From: an uncultured Clostridia bacterium | GTDB lineage: Bacteria; Bacillota; Clostridia; TANB77; CAG-508 | Length of the DNA: 64,000 nt | Direction of reading: 5' to 3' | NCBI GenBank assembly: GCA_948891265.1 | Contig: CAQUBD010000007.1 | Coordinates: 1-64,000, forward strand | In this document: piece after piece, positions 1 to 8,269 of the stretch | Numbering within the stretch: position 1 is the stretch's first letter | How the letters are laid out: each line of letters opens with the position of its first letter | Position numbers and translations under genes: made by a program | Notes under the pieces: generated by a model | What the model saw: only the letters and a program-made list of their open reading frames with translations | Databases searched by the model: none | What the model was told of the DNA's origin: nothing

Positions 1-312
1 TTTTAAATTAATTTTTATCATTTATATTACTTCTCTTTATATTATCTAAAATAAAATATTATAAAATTTGAAAAAATCGTATTGAAAGTAAATTAAATTA
101 GAAAATCTTAATAAATTTTATTTTTAATTATTATATATCTCAATATATAAAAACACAATAGAAGTAGCTACTTTTAGTAATCAATTATCTACATAACTAT
201 TTTATTTATACTTTTATTCCTCTATAAAAAAATTAAAAATTTTCCTATATGTCCAACGTTTTTTATTTACATCAATGATTTTATCATCTCTTAATAAAAA
301 TTCTATATAAAA
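1..312. other. AT-rich intergenic sequence, no gene seen
   Basis: No open frame with a plausible ribosome binding site and no clear RNA gene was found. The stretch is very AT-rich with many short A and T runs. It precedes the promoter of the peptidase-like gene at 404. Confidence 0.6.
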
Positions 313-341
313 TTGACAAATAAATCTAGTTATGTTAATAT
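313..341 (+). promoter_or_regulatory. Sigma-A-type promoter for the gene at 404
   Basis: TTGACA at 313-318 and TAATAT at 336-341 are separated by 17 bp. A second weaker pair (TTGACG at 341-346, TATAAG at 363-368) could act in tandem. The next plus-strand gene starts at 404 with a GAGAGGA ribosome binding site. Confidence 0.6.
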
Positions 342-403
342 TGACGTTATAATAAATATAGATATAAGCCTTATATTCTAATTAGAAAGAGAGGAAGATT
401 ATT

Positions 404-715
404 ATGTTTGAAGGAAAAGAAAATGCAATTACCATGCAACATTTGCTAAATGGAGAAACATGTAAAGTAACAGGCTATGGTCAATCGATGACTCCTAGAT
501 TAAAATCTGGACAGTCCGTTATCGTTGTTCCAATAACAGAAGATGTAATATTGAAGAAAAATGATATTGTATTTTGCAAAGTAAAAGGGCATTTCTATCT
601 TCATAAAATCTCGGCAATCCGGAATAATTCATATCAGATTTCTAACAATCATAAGCATGTCAATGGATGGATTTCTAAAAGTAATATTTATGGAAAGGTT
701 GTTGAAATTTTGTAA
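404..715 (+). CDS. Small S24/S26-superfamily peptidase-like protein
   Basis: This 103-residue protein looks like the bare catalytic fold shared by LexA-type (S24) and signal-peptidase-type (S26) serine proteases. A G-x-S-M-x-P motif places the nucleophile at Ser28. A Leu-His-Lys-Ile segment places the general base at Lys68, a 40-residue spacing typical of the family. A final strand ending in a G-K-V-V pattern also fits. There is no helix-turn-helix domain and no transmembrane segment, so it is neither a LexA repressor nor a membrane signal peptidase. Known relatives self-cleave or process peptides; the substrate here is unknown. It has its own promoter and ends at a hairpin shared with the convergent sleB gene. 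Confidence 0.6.
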   Translation: MFEGKENAITMQHLLNGETCKVTGYGQSMTPRLKSGQSVIVVPITEDVILKKNDIVFCKVKGHFYLHKISAIRNNSYQISNNHKHVNGWISKSNIYGKVVEIL

Positions 716-722
716 AAAATTT

Positions 723-769
723 AAAAAGAGTAAAATTTTTTTGAAACAAAAAATATTTACTCTTTTTTT
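723..769. terminator. Bidirectional terminator between peptidase gene and sleB
   Basis: AAAAAGAGTAAA (723-734) pairs perfectly with TTTACTCTTTTT (756-767), with A-rich and T-rich flanks on both sides. It lies between convergent genes ending at 715 and 785 and can serve both. Confidence 0.75.
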
Positions 770-784
770 ATACTCAATTTTCTA

Positions 785-1477
785 CTATTTGCAAAACCTA
801 TGTTTTCCAATAGTTACAGTCATTGGTCTTGACCAAATCCATTTATTTGTTGCAGTAGCAGGATTAAAATAATAAATTGCTCCATAACTTGGATCCCATC
901 CATTTAGAGCATCTTGTGCAGCTTTTTTAGCTGTAGAATTAGGTGTTAAGTTAATTTGTCCATCACTCACAGCATCAAATGCTCCTGATTGATAAATAAC
1001 TCCTGATATACTGTTTGGAAATTTACTACTTTTTACTCTATTCATAACAACTGCACCAACAGCAACTTGACCTGTATACGATTCCCCTCTTGCTTCTCCA
1101 TAAATTAATCTTGATAACAAATTTAAGTTACTATTGTAGCTAGAAGATGAACCACTTGATGATGAAGATGATGACATTATTCCCATTGCCTTTAATGTTG
1201 CAGGTCCAGCTATTCCATCAACTGTCAATCCATTTTTTCGTTGAAAATACTTTACTGCATTAAGAGTTTGTGTCCCATATATTCCATCCACATTTCCATT
1301 ATAATATCCCCATCTTTTTAATTTCGTTTGTATTTGTGTTACTTCATTTCCTCTTGAACCATATTTTGATAGTGTTTCTATCGAATGATTTTTTTCGTAT
1401 ATAAAATATCCTGTTGATATTAAAGCTATAATTGCCAAAATAATAAAACTAATTATAAATTTTCTATTTTTAAACAT
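785..1477 (-). CDS. sleB: SleB-type spore cortex-lytic enzyme
   Basis: This peptidoglycan hydrolase has, in order, an N-terminal signal-anchor helix (about residues 5-25), a peptidoglycan-binding type 1 domain (about 35-100), a serine-rich linker (about 103-114) and a Hydrolase_2/SleB catalytic domain to the end. The conserved Tyr-Gly-Glu-Ala-Arg-Gly-Glu motif carries the likely catalytic Glu near residue 128. In spore formers SleB proteins are lytic transglycosylases that degrade cortex during germination, but cell-wall relatives exist in vegetative cells. A GTG lies further upstream at 1486, but AGGTGG at 1483-1488 sits 5 nt before the ATG at 1477, so the ATG is preferred (230 aa). No ypeB-like partner is adjacent. 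Confidence 0.85.
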   Translation of the reverse strand: MFKNRKFIISFIILAIIALISTGYFIYEKNHSIETLSKYGSRGNEVTQIQTKLKRWGYYNGNVDGIYGTQTLNAVKYFQRKNGLTVDGIAGPATLKAMGIMSSSSSSSGSSSSYNSNLNLLSRLIYGEARGESYTGQVAVGAVVMNRVKSSKFPNSISGVIYQSGAFDAVSDGQINLTPNSTAKKAAQDALNGWDPSYGAIYYFNPATATNKWIWSRPMTVTIGKHRFCK

Positions 1478-1591
1478 ATTTACCACCTATTTTTAAATTT
1501 ATAATTAGTTTTATCTTATTTATATTATTTTATTCACTTTTTATAATGATCTTAAAAAAATTGATATATTAATATACCAACTTTTCTATTT

Positions 1592-2614
1592 CTAAGAACA
1601 ATATCTACACAAAATAGTTTCTAAACCAACTTGTAAATCAATTTTACCATTCTTAAAATTATAATCTAAATCACACAACTCTTGTAAAATACTTCTCAAA
1701 TCACTTTCATTAAAATACTTCGATTGTACTTTATATTTAGTTGTCAAAAATACTTGATTAGGTTTCAAATTCAAACTTGAAGCTAAATCTTTATTAGTAT
1801 TTAAAGCCATTTTCGTAATATATATTTTCTTAAAATGATTATATAAAGTTATTAAAATCTTTGCTAATGGCTCTTTAGCATATATCAAATTCTGCAAAAC
1901 TTGTAATGCTGATGATAAATCTTTTTTTCCTAAATCATCTGTCAAATCAAATATTACACTTTCTAACTTTTTAATTGACAATTTATCTATATCCTCTTTT
2001 TTTATTGTTCCGTTTTCTCCAGCATATTCAATCAATTTCCTAATTTCATTTATTAAATCCTGCATATTTGTGCCACAACATTCAATAAAATATTTTATAG
2101 TTTGTGAATCAATTTGAACCTTGTATCCATTACAAATTGCTTTTATTCTTTGTTCTATTTGTATTGGCTTTTGAAAATCAAATTTACAAACAACACCATT
2201 TTTTTCAATTGTTTGATATAACTCTGATTTCGTATCAGCTTCTTCTTCAACAAAAACTAGTACAACTGATTCATTTATAATTTTTATGTTTTCATTGATA
2301 TACTGTGTTAATTTATCTTTTATTTTAGAATTATCTGATGCTTTTTTCTTTGCTTCCTTTTTAAATAATCCTGTATTCCTAGCAATAATTAACTTCTTTT
2401 CATAACCAAAACTTGGTGTTTCAATATCTGAAATAATCTCTTGAACATTTTGTTCATCAATTAATATATAATTTATGCCTTTAATACATTCTCCAAATAT
2501 AGCTTTTATTCTTTTTAGATTGCTTTCTAATAAAAACAATTCCTCTCCATATAGAAGATATAAACTATTTATTTTATTATCTTTCAATTCTTTTTCTAAA
2601 ATTTCTATTGTCAT
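1592..2614 (-). CDS. holA: DNA polymerase III delta subunit
   Basis: At 340 residues this matches the usual size of HolA, the clamp-loader subunit that opens the beta sliding clamp during replication. The N-terminal L-Y-L-L-Y-G-E-E-L-F-L-L segment is the family signature corresponding to the degenerate AAA+ Walker A region. The C-terminal helical collar domain ends with the typical pattern D-L-x-x-K-x-G-K-I-D-L-x-x-x-L-E-x-x-L-C. Start: ATG preceded by GAGGGAG. A REP-like repeat separates it from the upstream debranching-enzyme gene. An imperfect palindrome (about 1561-1580) just beyond the stop may be a weak terminator. Confidence 0.95.
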   Translation of the reverse strand: MTIEILEKELKDNKINSLYLLYGEELFLLESNLKRIKAIFGECIKGINYILIDEQNVQEIISDIETPSFGYEKKLIIARNTGLFKKEAKKKASDNSKIKDKLTQYINENIKIINESVVLVFVEEEADTKSELYQTIEKNGVVCKFDFQKPIQIEQRIKAICNGYKVQIDSQTIKYFIECCGTNMQDLINEIRKLIEYAGENGTIKKEDIDKLSIKKLESVIFDLTDDLGKKDLSSALQVLQNLIYAKEPLAKILITLYNHFKKIYITKMALNTNKDLASSLNLKPNQVFLTTKYKVQSKYFNESDLRSILQELCDLDYNFKNGKIDLQVGLETILCRYCS

Positions 2615-2678
2615 ATTTTTGCTCCCTCACTATACACACAAAAGAATTTTTCATTTTAGCACCTATTTCAAAAAATCT

Positions 2679-2777
2679 AAAGATATGTCCCCAATAGGAC
2701 AAAAATTAAGATAGCTGTTTGAGCAAAGCGAATTACAGATATCTTATGCAAAAGGAAACGTCCCTAATGGGACATTA
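2679..2777 (+). repeat. REP/MITE-like composite repeat, copy A
   Basis: The copy begins AAGATATGTCCCC and ends with AACGTCCC and the hairpin GTCCCTAATGGGAC. Between them is a stem-loop in which AAGATAGCTGT pairs with ACAGATATCTT. The same ends are found in copy E near 37.6 kb, and the core stem-loop recurs in copy B at the murB 3' end. It reaches into the 3' end of the debranching-enzyme gene. Confidence 0.8.
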
Positions 2778-4782
2778 TCCTTAAAATTTCCGCTACACTC
2801 CAAGCTTGTGCTATTGTTCCCTTCGGTTCAAATGGTTTTACTGAATCATATATTTCTGCTATGCTTCCTACACAGCCTCTTTGTTTTACTTCTTTTTCAA
2901 ATGTTTTTGTTGTTTTTTCAACAAAAGCATTCATTTTTTCTTCTAATTTAGTTTTATATGTTTTTCTTTTTTCTGCTTTTATCATATTTCTTAATGTATC
3001 ATAATATAGTCCTAATAACCATGTCCATGTTATTCCCTGATGATAGCTCATGTCTCTTTTGAAACTGTCTCCTTCATATGTTTCTATATAATTTGGCTCT
3101 CCTTTTGCTAATGTTTTTAGTCCGTAATTATTTAATAATTTCTTTTCTATTACATTTAATATGTTATATGCTTCTTCTGAGTTTGGTTCTATTACTGGGT
3201 ATGTTAGTGAAATAGCAAATAGTTGATTTGGTCTTATTTTGTTGTCTCCTATTACATCATATAGACATTTTCTTTTTGGATTATAGAATTTTTCTTTAAA
3301 TGATTTTTTGCATTTTTGTGCTAAACTTTTATATTTTTTTATGTTTTCTACATTTCCTATGTTTTCTGTTAAATCTGCCATTATCATTAATGAGTTATAC
3401 CATAATGCATTTATTTCCACTGCTTTTCCATTTCTTGGTGTTGCTGGATAATCTCCATATTTCGCATCCATCCATGTGTTTTGTGTTTTTTCTGTTCCTG
3501 AAGAAATAAGATAATCTTCATCTAAGTATATATTGTTATTGTCTACGTCTATTCCTTTTATATAATTTTCTATTACTTTTTCTAGTTTTTCATATAGATT
3601 TTCTTTTACAAATTCATAGTCTCCTGTGTAGTTTATGTATTTTTGAATTTGTTCAAATAGTAATAATGATGCATCTACACTATTATATAATGGTCTATTA
3701 TCAAATCCTGAATATCCATTTGGAACTAGCCCATATTTTATATCTCTTACCATTGTTAAAATAACTTCTTTTGCTATATCAAATCTTTTTGTTTTTAATA
3801 ATAATCCTTCAAAAGCTATTAAACTATCTCTTCCCCAATCTAAAAACCATGGATATCCTGCAATGACTGTGTGTAACCCAAATGATGGTCTATATACTAT
3901 AAATTGGTCTGTTGCTTTTATTAGCTCTTTTAGAACTCCTTGATTTTTGTTTGATGTATCTTCTTTTTTTAATAATTCTGTATTTTCAATTAAACTATCT
4001 ATTCTTTTAATTTCTTTTTTTAATGTGTCTACTAGATTTATTTCTTCTATATTTTCTTCAAATCCACATACAAATGAGATATCTTTTTCTTCGTTTGGTT
4101 TTAATTCTACTTCATATACCCCTGTTACACTATGATTTTCTTTTGGGTAAAATCCTCTTTTTTGTTCTTCTATATAAAACATATCTTTAAATATATCATT
4201 TTCATGTTGTATATAATTTCCATCTGATAAATTCATATATACTGGAAAATCTGATTTATTATCTATTACTAATTTTACTTTTGTTCCATTTATTACTTGT
4301 CTTACATTAAATATATGGTCAGTACTCATTGTATGGAAGTCTCTAAAATTCACTATTGGCGCTATTGTTAATTTTGATGGCTTATTTGAGTTTTTAATTC
4401 TATAATATACCCCTACAACTTCTTTTCCTTGTTCCATACATATTGTTTTTGATATTTCTACATCTTCTACTTTATATCTATATGTTGGAAAATATTCTTT
4501 TTCAAATGATACTTGATATCTATATCCTTGTGATATGTAATTTTCTCCAACATTTGTGTATAAATCATATTTGTTTTCTCCAATTTGTATACTTTCATCA
4601 ATTTTAGATAAAATTAAATATCTTCTTGCAGGTGGAGTTAATGGTGCTATTAATAATCCATGATATTTTCTTGTATTTGCTCCTATCATTGTGGAACTGG
4701 CGAATCCACCTAATCCATTTGTTAATAGCCATTCTTTTCTTAACCCATTCTCTAAGTTTATTTCTTCTTTTGTAAATTCCAT
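2764..4782 (-). CDS. Glycogen debranching enzyme (amylo-alpha-1,6-glucosidase)
   Basis: This cytoplasmic enzyme of about 672 residues has a beta-rich N-terminal GDE domain and a C-terminal (alpha/alpha)6 glucosidase domain. The N-terminus carries W-L-x-x-N-G-L-G-G-F-A-S-S and K-Y-H-G-L-L, typical of the archaeal/bacterial type. The second domain carries P-W-F-L-D-W-G-R-D-S near residue 310, a family hallmark. The usual role is removal of alpha-1,6 branches from glycogen-like polymers. The upstream ATG at 4794 overlaps GGAGG, which is the ribosome binding site for the ATG at 4782, so the latter is chosen. The last residues Ile-Met-Ser-His and the stop are encoded by REP-like copy A. It probably follows yvcK in one transcript. 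Confidence 0.9.
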   Translation of the reverse strand: MEFTKEEINLENGLRKEWLLTNGLGGFASSTMIGANTRKYHGLLIAPLTPPARRYLILSKIDESIQIGENKYDLYTNVGENYISQGYRYQVSFEKEYFPTYRYKVEDVEISKTICMEQGKEVVGVYYRIKNSNKPSKLTIAPIVNFRDFHTMSTDHIFNVRQVINGTKVKLVIDNKSDFPVYMNLSDGNYIQHENDIFKDMFYIEEQKRGFYPKENHSVTGVYEVELKPNEEKDISFVCGFEENIEEINLVDTLKKEIKRIDSLIENTELLKKEDTSNKNQGVLKELIKATDQFIVYRPSFGLHTVIAGYPWFLDWGRDSLIAFEGLLLKTKRFDIAKEVILTMVRDIKYGLVPNGYSGFDNRPLYNSVDASLLLFEQIQKYINYTGDYEFVKENLYEKLEKVIENYIKGIDVDNNNIYLDEDYLISSGTEKTQNTWMDAKYGDYPATPRNGKAVEINALWYNSLMIMADLTENIGNVENIKKYKSLAQKCKKSFKEKFYNPKRKCLYDVIGDNKIRPNQLFAISLTYPVIEPNSEEAYNILNVIEKKLLNNYGLKTLAKGEPNYIETYEGDSFKRDMSYHQGITWTWLLGLYYDTLRNMIKAEKRKTYKTKLEEKMNAFVEKTTKTFEKEVKQRGCVGSIAEIYDSVKPFEPKGTIAQAWSVAEILRIMSH

Positions 4783-4856
4783 ATTTTCCTCCATTTTTTA
4801 TAATAAATTAATCTTTTAAATGTCAAATATATAATATTTTGAAATCAAAGACCTAT

Positions 4857-6569
4857 TTATTTCAATTTTTTCAACATTTCTTCTCTTATTTCTTGTGGTG
4901 TTTTTTTCCTTCTTCCCCTCTGACTTTTTGGAATTGAATTTTTATTTTTCTTATCTATTGCATTTATAGGTTGTTTCATTGTTCTTTCATATTCTCTTCT
5001 AAAATTTAATACTTCTTCATCTTCTTGAGAGTTCTGATTTTGATTATCCATTTTATTTAATTTTTTATCTTCTTTTTTCATTTTTTGCTCTTTTATCTTT
5101 ATCATTTCATCAGATTGTTTTATCGATTCAATTCTTTCACTATATTTACTGCTAAATTTGCTATTTCTTTTATGTACATCTTTATTATATCTTTTTCCTT
5201 TTTCTTTATCTTTTTCCATTTGTCTTTTTATTTTGTTAATTCTTTTATCTTCTTTTAATTTGTTATTTAACATTAAATATTGTGGATCATTTTGTTTATC
5301 TTGGTATTTTAAATCATCACATATAAGACCAATAATTGATTCCGCAACTAACTCTGGATCATGTCTAATACATCCATTTGTAATCATTGACAAATTCCTT
5401 TGTAAAAATGTTATTCCTTTTATTTTATCTACATCTGGATAAACTAGGTCTTGTCCTTCTAAATTATATCTTTTTATAAACTCTGGAACAATTTCCCCTG
5501 TATCATAGATACAATAATCTACAATACCCTTTCCACAATGCTCTATTATTGCATTTAGATGATCTGAAACACTATATTCATCTGTTTGTCCAGGTTCTGT
5601 CATTATATTACTTATATAAACTTTTAATGCTGTTGCTTCTTTAATAGCTTTTGCAACTCCATTTACTAAAAGATTTGGTATAACATTTGTATATAAACTT
5701 CCTGGTCCAATTATTATACAATCTGCATTTCTAATTGCCTCTAATACCCCTGATGCAGGTCTACAGTTTGTAGGGTTTAAATATATTCTATTTATCTTTG
5801 TAACTTTTTCATAAACAACTTCAGGAATTTTAGATTTTTCTGTTACTATATACCCATTATCTAACTCTGCTGTTATATTCATTTCATCTAGTGTTACTGG
5901 TATAACCTTTCCAACTATATTTAATACTTCATTACTTTTAATTATTGAATCAGAAAAATCATTATTTACATTTTTCATTGCACTAAAATAGATATCAGAA
6001 AATGTTAAATTTTTTAGTTTTCCATCTGCAAATTTATAATTAAATAACTTAGATATTTGCTCTCCATAATTTGAAAGTGATATCATACTATCTATTACAT
6101 CATTTAATGGCATAGTCTGAAGTTCTTCTCTCGATTCTGTTTTAGCTTCTCCATAATCAGATATTGTAACAATAGCAGTTATATTATCAGTATATTTTTT
6201 TAGCCCTGTAAGAACTGTATTTAATCCTGTTCCTCCACCTATTACTACTATATTAGGTCCCTTTTCATATACTTTTTTATTAAATATTAATGATTTTATA
6301 TTTACATTATCTTTATCATTCATTCTATCATCTGTTGACTCTATTAGTATCTCTAGAGTTCTTTTATTTATATACACTAGCCCTAATACTATCGCTACTA
6401 CTCCTATTACAAATGTTATTATTATTTTGGCTAATTCATTAAAAGACATCTCTTTTAATACTAATATTTCTGCTGTTCCATAGCACATTAGCAATACTCC
6501 TATTATTATTACTAACATCCATCTTTTTAACTTATTTCTACCTTTAAACCATTGCATAAATCCATTCAT
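4857..6569 (-). CDS. yvcK: YvcK/CofD-like gluconeogenesis factor, membrane-anchored long form
   Basis: The core (about residues 105-400) matches the YvcK family: V-V-I-G-G-G-T-G-L-N near 108, then I-I-G-P-G-S-L-Y-T-N, and an S-D-H-L-N-A-I segment. YvcK proteins bind UDP-sugars and link carbon metabolism to cell-wall synthesis. Three features differ from the roughly 320-residue classical form. Two hydrophobic helices precede the core (about 16-35 and 40-60). A highly charged, probably disordered tail of about 150 residues follows it. The usual A-D-D-G-G-S-S-G motif is replaced by S-D-Y-G-E-A. The start has AAGGAG adjacent to REP copy B. It lies after murB, echoing the murB-rapZ-yvcK-whiA cluster of Clostridia, but rapZ and whiA are absent here. 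Confidence 0.85.
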   Translation of the reverse strand: MNGFMQWFKGRNKLKRWMLVIIIGVLLMCYGTAEILVLKEMSFNELAKIIITFVIGVVAIVLGLVYINKRTLEILIESTDDRMNDKDNVNIKSLIFNKKVYEKGPNIVVIGGGTGLNTVLTGLKKYTDNITAIVTISDYGEAKTESREELQTMPLNDVIDSMISLSNYGEQISKLFNYKFADGKLKNLTFSDIYFSAMKNVNNDFSDSIIKSNEVLNIVGKVIPVTLDEMNITAELDNGYIVTEKSKIPEVVYEKVTKINRIYLNPTNCRPASGVLEAIRNADCIIIGPGSLYTNVIPNLLVNGVAKAIKEATALKVYISNIMTEPGQTDEYSVSDHLNAIIEHCGKGIVDYCIYDTGEIVPEFIKRYNLEGQDLVYPDVDKIKGITFLQRNLSMITNGCIRHDPELVAESIIGLICDDLKYQDKQNDPQYLMLNNKLKEDKRINKIKRQMEKDKEKGKRYNKDVHKRNSKFSSKYSERIESIKQSDEMIKIKEQKMKKEDKKLNKMDNQNQNSQEDEEVLNFRREYERTMKQPINAIDKKNKNSIPKSQRGRRKKTPQEIREEMLKKLK

Positions 6570-6579
6570 TTTTTACTCC

Positions 6580-6730
6580 TTGTCCAAAAGGGACGGTTCT
6601 GTTTGGACAAAATGTCCATTTGTACCTGTGCCCATTGGACATTTTATCCATTTGGGGACACATCTTCCCTTTGTAATTTTAAATTTTGCATAAGACATCT
6701 GTAGCTCATTTTGTTCAAACAGCTATCTTA
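6580..6730 (-). repeat. REP/MITE-like composite repeat, copy B
   Basis: Read on the minus strand it contains the AAGATAGCTGTTTGA stem-loop also seen in copy A, then AAGATGTGTCCCC (complement of 6654-6666), a GGACATTTTGTCC hairpin, and GAACCGTCCCTTTTGGAC. It spans the gap between murB and yvcK, overlaps the murB stop codon, and ends at the yvcK ribosome binding site. Confidence 0.8.
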
Positions 6731-7641
6731 ACTTCTAATTCAATTTTCTTTCCAAATTTTTCTAATATTTTATCTTGTGTGTATTTTACCAAATCTAATA
6801 CATCTTTTGCTGTTGCATTTCCTGTGTTTATTATAAATCCTGCATGTTTTTTTGATATTTGTGCTCCACCTATTGAATATCCTTTTAATCCTGCTTCATC
6901 TATTAATTTTGCTGTTATAAAGTCTTCTCCCCTTTTAAATGTACTTCCTGCACTTGGATATTCTATAGGTTGTTTTTCTTTTCTATATTTTGCATATTCA
7001 TCCATTTTTTCTTTTATTTGATCACTACTTCCTCTTTGTAATAATAGCTTTGATTGCAAAATTATGTATTCACTGTTTGAAAATCTACTGTGCCTATATT
7101 CAAATTTAGATTGCTCATTCGTAAATTTTTGTATCTTTCCATTATAGTCCATTACTGTTACTTCTGTAACTATATCTTTCATTTCTTTTCCATGTGCACC
7201 CGCATTCATAATAATTGCTCCACCTATTGTGCCTGGTATTCCAGATAGTTCTTCAAATCCTGATATTTCTTCTTTTAATAATTTTTGTGCCAGTAGTCCT
7301 AATGGAACCCCACTTCCTACTGTTATTTTTATTCTTTCTTTATCTTCTTGTTGAATTTCTATTTCTTTTAGCTCTAGTTTTATTACTATTCCTTTTATTC
7401 CTTCATCTAGTACTAATAAATTGCTTCCATTTCCAACTACTATTAAAGGGATTTCATTTTCTTTGCTAAATTTTAATAATTTTTGTATTTCTTCTATTGA
7501 ATTTACTTTTATAAAAAATTCTGCTGGACCACCTATCTTGAATGATGTGTGTTTTTTCATTGATTCATTTTGCTTTATTCTTTCTTCTGGAATGAACTTT
7601 TTTAAAATCTCCAATATTTTATTATTTTCCAATTTCAACAC
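6715..7641 (-). CDS. murB: UDP-N-acetylenolpyruvoylglucosamine reductase
   Basis: MurB reduces UDP-GlcNAc-enolpyruvate to UDP-MurNAc using NADPH and FAD in peptidoglycan synthesis. FAD-binding signatures are visible at T-S-F-K-I-G-G-P-A (32-40), V-G-N-G-S-N (69-74) and G-I-P-G-T-I-G-G-A (134-142). The catalytic serine lies in A-G-S-T-F-K-R (Ser233), and the 308-residue length fits the Gram-positive type. The frame opens right after an in-frame TGA, so the start must be GTG at 7641 or TTG at 7638, and no strong ribosome binding site is visible. Translation may depend on coupling to the pilin-like gene that ends 8 bp upstream. The stop codon falls inside REP copy B. Confidence 0.93.
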   Translation of the reverse strand: MLKLENNKILEILKKFIPEERIKQNESMKKHTSFKIGGPAEFFIKVNSIEEIQKLLKFSKENEIPLIVVGNGSNLLVLDEGIKGIVIKLELKEIEIQQEDKERIKITVGSGVPLGLLAQKLLKEEISGFEELSGIPGTIGGAIIMNAGAHGKEMKDIVTEVTVMDYNGKIQKFTNEQSKFEYRHSRFSNSEYIILQSKLLLQRGSSDQIKEKMDEYAKYRKEKQPIEYPSAGSTFKRGEDFITAKLIDEAGLKGYSIGGAQISKKHAGFIINTGNATAKDVLDLVKYTQDKILEKFGKKIELEVKIAV

Positions 7642-7649
7642 TCACTTTC

Positions 7650-8108
7650 TTAATTTTCTCCTTTAGAATATGTATATAGAGCTCTTCCTGATTGTGTTAC
7701 TTTAATTGTCTTATTTATTACCTCTCCAGTTTTATAATTTACTATAAAGGCATACTCTTCTCCTGTTATTCCTAATTTCTCTAAATCTATTTTATTCAAT
7801 TCTCTGTATTCTGTACCCTTTAAGCTGATATTTTCTTTTGTCATTGAATTTATTTCATTTACTATTATTTGAACTTCTGACTTGTCTATTATAGTTCCTG
7901 GTAAATTTTCTTTTGTTAATTGTGCTTTTGTATATCTTTCTAAAATTGCATGTTGTATAATATTTAGTTCAGAAATTTGTGTACTTTCTTCTATTTCCTT
8001 ATTATTTTGTTTTGTATATATTGTTGATATTCCTAAAATTATTAGTAATACTGTTATTGTAGTTACTAATGCTACTAATGTTATTCCATTATTTTCTCTT
8101 ATGTTCAT
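7650..8108 (-). CDS. Type IV pilin-like protein with prepilin N-terminus
   Basis: This 152-residue protein starts with a short polar leader, then a G-I-T-L-V-A-L motif and a long hydrophobic helix (about residues 8-28). That is the layout of class III prepilin signal peptides cleaved by a prepilin peptidase, although the canonical Glu at +5 is not obvious. The remainder is a soluble, mixed alpha/beta segment with no recognised domain. Related pseudopilin-like orphans are frequent in Clostridia. No pilus assembly ATPase or prepilin peptidase is nearby. It has a good GGAGA ribosome binding site and runs into murB with 8 bp between them, so the two are probably cotranscribed. Confidence 0.55.
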   Translation of the reverse strand: MNIRENNGITLVALVTTITVLLIILGISTIYTKQNNKEIEESTQISELNIIQHAILERYTKAQLTKENLPGTIIDKSEVQIIVNEINSMTKENISLKGTEYRELNKIDLEKLGITGEEYAFIVNYKTGEVINKTIKVTQSGRALYTYSKGEN

Positions 8109-8214
8109 AATTTTCTCCTATATTTATATTTTTCTTGTTATAATATATCATTTTTTTATGAAAAAAACAATGGTTCAAAGCTATTTAATAAAATTATTCA
8201 TATACTTTCCAGCG

Positions 8215-8251
8215 CAAAAAACGGTACAATCTTTTGATTATACCGTTTTTG
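8215..8251 (-). terminator. Terminator downstream of the helical-repeat gene
   Basis: CAAAAACGGTATAA and its complement form a stem of about 13 bp with a short loop. On the minus strand the hairpin is followed by TTTTTT. It ends the transcript of the gene stopping at 8270. Confidence 0.75.
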
Positions 8252-8269
8252 TACTTTTACATGAATATT

